Source: Phylloscopus collybita (Eukaryota; Chordata; Aves; Passeriformes; Phylloscopidae). Taken from it: a stretch of 64,000 nucleotides of DNA. This document shows, piece after piece, positions 60,701-64,000 of the stretch (position 1 is its first letter; every line of letters begins with the position of its first letter). The notes beneath the pieces were generated by a model. It did no database searches and was not told the DNA's origin. It saw nothing but the letters and a program-made list of their open reading frames with translations. Location of the stretch: positions 85,849,001-85,913,000 of the forward strand of contig JAJNNQ010000075.1 in assembly GCA_027886175.1 (NCBI GenBank), given 5' to 3'. The position numbers and the translations under genes were made by a program.

Positions 60701-62722
60701 TTGTACTCCTCAGTAATGTCCATCATTCCATCACCTCCAACTTCCTTTGTCACAATCAGCTGCCCAATACGGGTTGTGTCAATGCCTTCTACCACTTGGG
60801 TTCCATTTTTCTCCATTCTCGTGTAAAAAATGTCACCATTCACCTATGGAATTAAATGAAAGAAGATTGAGATATATGGAGGTACAGAGAGGAAGAGTAG
60901 TCAGCCTATCTCCCCTAAAATAATGATACATTGACTTGAAGTCCCACTAATTACTCACATTGGCATTTCATGTTTAAAATTAGTCAAATGCTGAGATGCA
61001 TTTTACTATTCACAGGTCCAGAATGACAGAGAGTGCTTTACAAGGCTACATAGAGGTCATTCAAATTTGGGGAACACTACTACACATTTCTTGTACCAAA
61101 AAAAAGCTTTAGAAATAGAGAGGAGAATGCTTAGCAAAAATATCTTCATTCTTTTCTGTCCTAAGCCATTTACAATTCAATTAGAGAGGAACTTGTCCTG
61201 CAGTGTTGCAATTCTGAGCATGCCTCCTCTGGTGAAGCATGAGGTTAAAACTCCAGACCAGGTTCTCAATCTCCTTACTGAAATATTTCCCTCTCAGATC
61301 TGTCAGTCAAATCACCCATGTGAGATCTCCATGACCCACAGCAGCCAAAAGGAATGTGGTGAGCAAAGAGAATGAGCAGCTAGAGCTAGTGACCCATTTA
61401 CCACTAGCTACAGCTAGTGATCCATTCAGCATAGCTGGATCTTGGAAGGAAAAATAACCACAGCCTGGAGTTTCAATGAAGTCAGAGCAGCTTTTTCTTA
61501 TCATTACATTGGGGAGCATAGATGAGAGAAATCTCTGTCATTCATTAGAGCTGTACCACACCTGCTGGCATGTCAAAATATAATGATGAGATTGTTCTGT
61601 AAGGTGAAGTAACTTCTCAATTCATAAATTGAAGTGGAACCCTATCTTCTGTCTCACTATGGTCTCACTGATACCACACATTGCAGTAAAAATTTTCACA
61701 TTGTACCTCAGCATAGACAAAAGGAGCATCAAATTGGAAGCAAACGTGACCATGTTTAATGGCTTGAACTGAGGCTGGACCACACCTGTACATACCTGTG
61801 GGAAGAAGAGAGACAGAGTGAGAGACTAAATACATTAAAGCCATGTCAAAATATTATATTTTCTAAACAATAAAATAAAAAAAAAAATATTGGGGTTTGA
61901 TGAAATCATCTAATAGTTTACAGGAACTCCGCACCGAGAAGCAAAAATTTGTTACCAGCCCTGTAGCTAATACAGACTCGAGTCTGGAATAACCTGGTGG
62001 TTCAGTACCTTCAACAGCACTACAACATCCACTGTAAGAGCCTCAAGGGTTTGAAGTACAGTTACAGCTGGTTTTGGTTAAAACAGATAATTTTGGGAGG
62101 ACTCAGGTACACCAAAGGCTGAGAAAGATCTTGCTACAAATTTGAGAAGATTGTATTTTAAGGGAAATAAAGGACTGGAAACAAAAAGAAGTGATTTTTC
62201 ACTTTTTTCTCTCCTGCCTACTGCCTGCTCATGTAGTTTAGTTACAGCTGCATAAAGTAAAGGAGAATTAATTTGATCAGGCTTCTGTATAGGTACTCTA
62301 AAATGTGAGAAGCCATATTTGGCTACAGGATTACATATCTTCTGTACCAATCAGGGCCTTTTTCATGTAGGATTTTGTGTCCCAGGGCATCATGAGCAGT
62401 GTTATACTAAGGACAGATTTATTTTAGAGTTTTAGTATTTATTTGTTTAGAAACAAATCAGGAGAAGGCTCTGGGGCAAGTGTGGTTATTCGGCTCAAGA
62501 ATTTGTCACTGGACATATGATGACAGGTACCACTGGTCCAGCTATCATCAGCTCATTGTTTGAAACAGAGATCCCAAACATTAGAAAGTGAGCTAGGGAG
62601 GAGTTCAAGCAATACTACCATCACTGGTTTCTTGAGGTGTCCCATCAACAACCTGCCATCCTCCGAAACCAACAGGAAGGTCAGGTCTGGTCATCCAAGC
62701 TTCGTTCCAGCAATGGTAATTC
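48655..62722 (-). CDS. F13A1: F13A1 (coagulation factor XIII A chain), C-terminal half, exons 9-15; 5' part outside window
   Basis: Factor XIII A is the calcium-dependent plasma and cellular transglutaminase that cross-links fibrin. Seven minus-strand exons (104, 89, 154, 288, 161, 137 and 145 coding bases) join in frame with no stop. They give 358 residues, corresponding to human mature residues 371-731. In human numbering, catalytic His373 (in [10 protein letters not shown]) and Asp396 are present, as are the calcium ligands Asn436, Asp438, Glu485 and Glu490. The active-site Cys314 exon and the N-terminal activation peptide lie beyond 64000. Residues up to about 515 are the end of the transglutaminase core; about 516-628 and 629-728 are beta-barrels 1 and 2. 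Oddities: Lys513-Ser514 is Gln-Pro, and the C-terminus ends QIQKP, three residues short of human. Exon numbers follow human. The gene is upstream of and co-oriented with NRN1. Confidence 0.97.
48800..52701 (-). other. F13A1: F13A1 intron 14
   Basis: This 3.9-kb intron lies between exons 14 and 15. It contains no recognisable exon or transposon. A small 12-base duplication (GAGGTTAGCTTA twice) lies near 49976-49999. Confidence 0.8.
52702..52838 (-). CDS. F13A1: F13A1 exon 14
   Basis: This exon has 137 bases, residues 636-680 plus two bases of Gly681. The acceptor is GTCTTGCAG and the donor GTAAGG. It carries the barrel-2 signature [20 protein letters not shown], matching human [11 protein letters not shown]. 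Confidence 0.95.
52839..55661 (-). other. F13A1: F13A1 intron 13
   Basis: This 2.8-kb intron has no recognisable exon. A short imperfect CA-type tract lies near 54240-54260. The rest is unique-looking AT-rich sequence. Confidence 0.8.
55662..55822 (-). CDS. F13A1: F13A1 exon 13
   Basis: This exon has 161 bases, completing Ser582 and encoding residues 583-635. The acceptor is CCCCTCAG and the donor GTAGCT. The conserved part is [20 protein letters not shown]. Joining exons 12 and 13 makes five consecutive serines where human has Leu-Ser-Phe-Lys-Lys, with total length preserved. Confidence 0.95.
57431..57475. repeat. TA/CA compound microsatellite
   Basis: A TA tract passes into CA units, a T run and a second TA tract, in F13A1 intron 12. 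Confidence 0.85.
59731..59754. repeat. 24-bp perfect palindrome
   Basis: The half TGTTTCCACCCA is followed immediately by its exact reverse complement, with no spacer. It lies 76 bases past the exon 12 donor in intron 12 of F13A1. Confidence 0.9.
59766..59811. repeat. 15-bp direct repeat, 31-bp period
   Basis: TAATAACACAGAAAA occurs at 59766-59780 and again at 59797-59811, between the palindrome and exon 12 of F13A1. It is probably a small local duplication. Confidence 0.85.
59830..60117 (-). CDS. F13A1: F13A1 exon 12 (core/barrel-1 junction)
   Basis: This exon has 288 bases, residues 486-581. It begins [16 protein letters not shown] with calcium ligand Glu490. It continues into barrel 1 ([34 protein letters not shown]). 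The acceptor is TTCCTAG and the donor GTAAGA. The segment equivalent to the human secondary thrombin site (513-514) reads Gln-Pro. Confidence 0.96.
60118..60689 (-). other. F13A1: F13A1 intron 11
   Basis: A 572-bp intron with GTAAAC donor and TTCCTAG acceptor. Nothing else was recognised in it. Confidence 0.85.
60690..60843 (-). CDS. F13A1: F13A1 exon 11 (calcium-binding loop)
   Basis: This exon has 154 bases, residues 435-485. It begins VNGD, giving calcium ligands Asn436 and Asp438, runs through [14 protein letters not shown] and ends at Glu485. The acceptor is TCCATAG and the donor GTAAAC. Position 457, a main-chain calcium contact (Ala) in human, is Thr here. Confidence 0.95.
60844..61706 (-). 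other. F13A1: F13A1 intron 10
   Basis: An 863-bp intron with GTACAA donor and TCCATAG acceptor. It includes a short local duplication of AGCTAGTGA-type sequence near 61380-61420. No exon was recognised. Confidence 0.85.
61707..61795 (-). CDS. F13A1: F13A1 exon 10
   Basis: This exon has 89 bases, with acceptor CCCACAG and donor GTACAA. It encodes [18 protein letters not shown] and [11 protein letters not shown] (residues 406-434), nearly identical to the human core domain. An internal TACAG|GTGTGG looks like another acceptor, but using it would lose the conserved GMYR residues. Confidence 0.95.
61796..62618 (-). other. F13A1: F13A1 intron 9
   Basis: An 823-bp intron with GTAGTA donor and CCCACAG acceptor. 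No other feature was recognised. Confidence 0.85.
62619..62722 (-). CDS. F13A1: F13A1 exon 9 (catalytic His and Asp)
   Basis: This exon has 104 bases. The acceptor is TTCTAAG and the donor GTAGTA. It encodes [18 protein letters not shown] through [11 protein letters not shown], covering catalytic His373 and Asp396 of the transglutaminase triad. The first base completes the Trp370 codon and the last begins Gly405. Confidence 0.95.
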
Positions 62723-64000
62723 CTTAGAAAAGAGATGAGACCAGTATATTAAATTCTTGGAAAGAAGCTCACAGACCAAAACAAATCCTGTGTATTTATG
62801 CCCTGGCATTGCTTCAACAACACCAATTGCCAATTCAGGGATAAAAAAGTTTACTCTTTTAAGAGAACAGATTTTTAGGTTTTGTAAGTTTGGTGCCTAT
62901 CTGTTAAAACCTGAAAGCCACAATCCCTCATTTTAGTTTCTTAACTGAAAGTTGAAGAAGCTTTTTTGATTCTTCTATTGTGTGCTGAGTGCAAATATCT
63001 CAGAAAATATGCCAGTGTTTAGAGATTGTTGGGGTATATGAAAAGCTACACAAACTAGAATCCCTTTCCAGCTCGACACCTCCACTTCAATCTGCCTGCT
63101 AAAGCAAACTTTGAATCTTCAAGCCAATGAAACATAGTCTATTTTATAATTATTCAGACTGAAGCTTTGGCATCTCTTATGAAGAGATTTGGGATCAACT
63201 CTGTAATGTACAGTGTGTAGCTTTGTTTTCATGGCTCAAAACAAGTATGCTTTGCTGGCTTCCATGTCGGTTTAGGAAAAGACCCTTCACAGCCTTTCTG
63301 AAACTATTTTCACTGTGGATTCCTTATAAGTTTTTCCCCAAGTGTCATGCTAATGCATCATGTCAGAGCTCCTAAAACATACATTTTTTCATAAAACCCA
63401 CCTACAATAACTGTGGGCCAGCTTGCATCTTTAGGGCCCAGGACAGTGACCCAAAAGATAAAATTCTGAGAGTACTTCATCTAGGTGCTCAGAATTAAAA
63501 TGTTCTCACCTGGCTGGATGCTCAGGAGAATTAAAAAAAAAGAGTACAGCACCATCACAGCCTGCCCTGGATGTTTCAAAGATGAGCAGAAGAGGGACAG
63601 ATGTTGTAACTTCCTGCAATGCTACCAATGCTCAAGGGAGAGCACAAGCAAGAAAAAAAAGATAATCTGGAAAGAGGGTCTCACAGAAAAGCCTGCAAAG
63701 TGTTTGAATTTTATTACTGCAAAAAATAAAAGAAGGAAAGAGTAGAGAAAGGGGCAATTTTGCTTGCAAATTATCCATATCCTACAGCAGATCTGAATAA
63801 AATTACATCTTTGTAGCTGCTGATATAGCCTCTAGTACACGCAATGATATTAGCAACCAAAATGGGGATTGTTAAACTCTGACCATTTCATTAATAATAG
63901 GTGAAAAATGGCTATGGAGCAGAGTCAGAAGGATCTGAAGCTTGTCTAACAAGACATTTCAAAGTGGAAATGAAAGCTTGGATCATGGTAAAACTTGTCA
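62723..64000 (-). other. F13A1: F13A1 intron 8, partial
   Basis: From the exon 9 acceptor to the window end I find no sequence matching the expected exon 8, so the intron continues past 64000. An A-rich stretch occurs at about 63520-63740. Confidence 0.75.

Noticed and set aside
61780..61786. Alternative acceptor TACAG|GTGTGG inside F13A1 exon 10
   Set aside because: Using it would delete GMYR, which is conserved and is encoded in frame just upstream, after a better CCCACAG acceptor.
62723..64000. Search for F13A1 exon 8
   Set aside because: No segment encodes the expected residues before Trp370 next to a donor. The exon is presumably beyond the window.

Overview
This is vertebrate nuclear DNA, most likely from a bird. 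The evidence is intron-split genes with GT/AG junctions, several CR1-type LINE fragments (one ending in the CR1 ATTCTATG-type 3' terminus), compact introns, CpG-rich promoter DNA and many microsatellites. I see no bacterial, phage or CRISPR content. A crocodilian or turtle source cannot be excluded by eye, since CR1 also occurs there.

Two known genes can be reconstructed, both read from the minus strand. At the left is the complete coding region of NRN1 (neuritin/CPG15): three coding exons at 8416-8362, 4258-4114 and 1356-1125 that join in frame into 143 residues, with a probable 3' UTR down to position 1 and a CpG-rich promoter region at about 8.4-9.5 kb. At the right are the seven last coding exons of F13A1 (coagulation factor XIII A chain), at 62722-62619, 61795-61707, 60843-60690, 60117-59830, 55822-55662, 52838-52702 and 48799-48655. 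They cover the region from the catalytic His to the C-terminus, and the earlier exons lie beyond position 64000. NRN1 and F13A1 are also adjacent and co-oriented on human 6p25.1, so this is a conserved vertebrate gene pair.

Layout: 1-1.1 kb probable NRN1 3' UTR; 1.1-8.4 kb NRN1 exons and introns, dense in A/T homopolymers and holding 35 perfect copies of TTTCC; 8.4-9.5 kb NRN1 5' region with a TATA-like box and a full palindromic CRE; 9.5-46.8 kb intergenic DNA with four CR1 fragments, a CpG-dense patch at 11.85-12.1 kb and AT-rich stretches that could be regulatory; 46.8-48.65 kb probable F13A1 3' UTR; 48.65-64 kb F13A1 exons and introns.

The two products do not form a pathway. NRN1 is a GPI-anchored, activity-regulated neuronal growth factor, and F13A1 is a calcium-dependent transglutaminase that cross-links fibrin. 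I found no convincing undescribed system. The observations most worth checking are the loss of the Lys513-Ser514 secondary thrombin site in this factor XIII A chain, the CRE-containing NRN1 promoter, the pentanucleotide array in an NRN1 intron, a perfect 24-bp palindrome beside an F13A1 exon, and a few inverted-repeat or CpG-dense intergenic elements.
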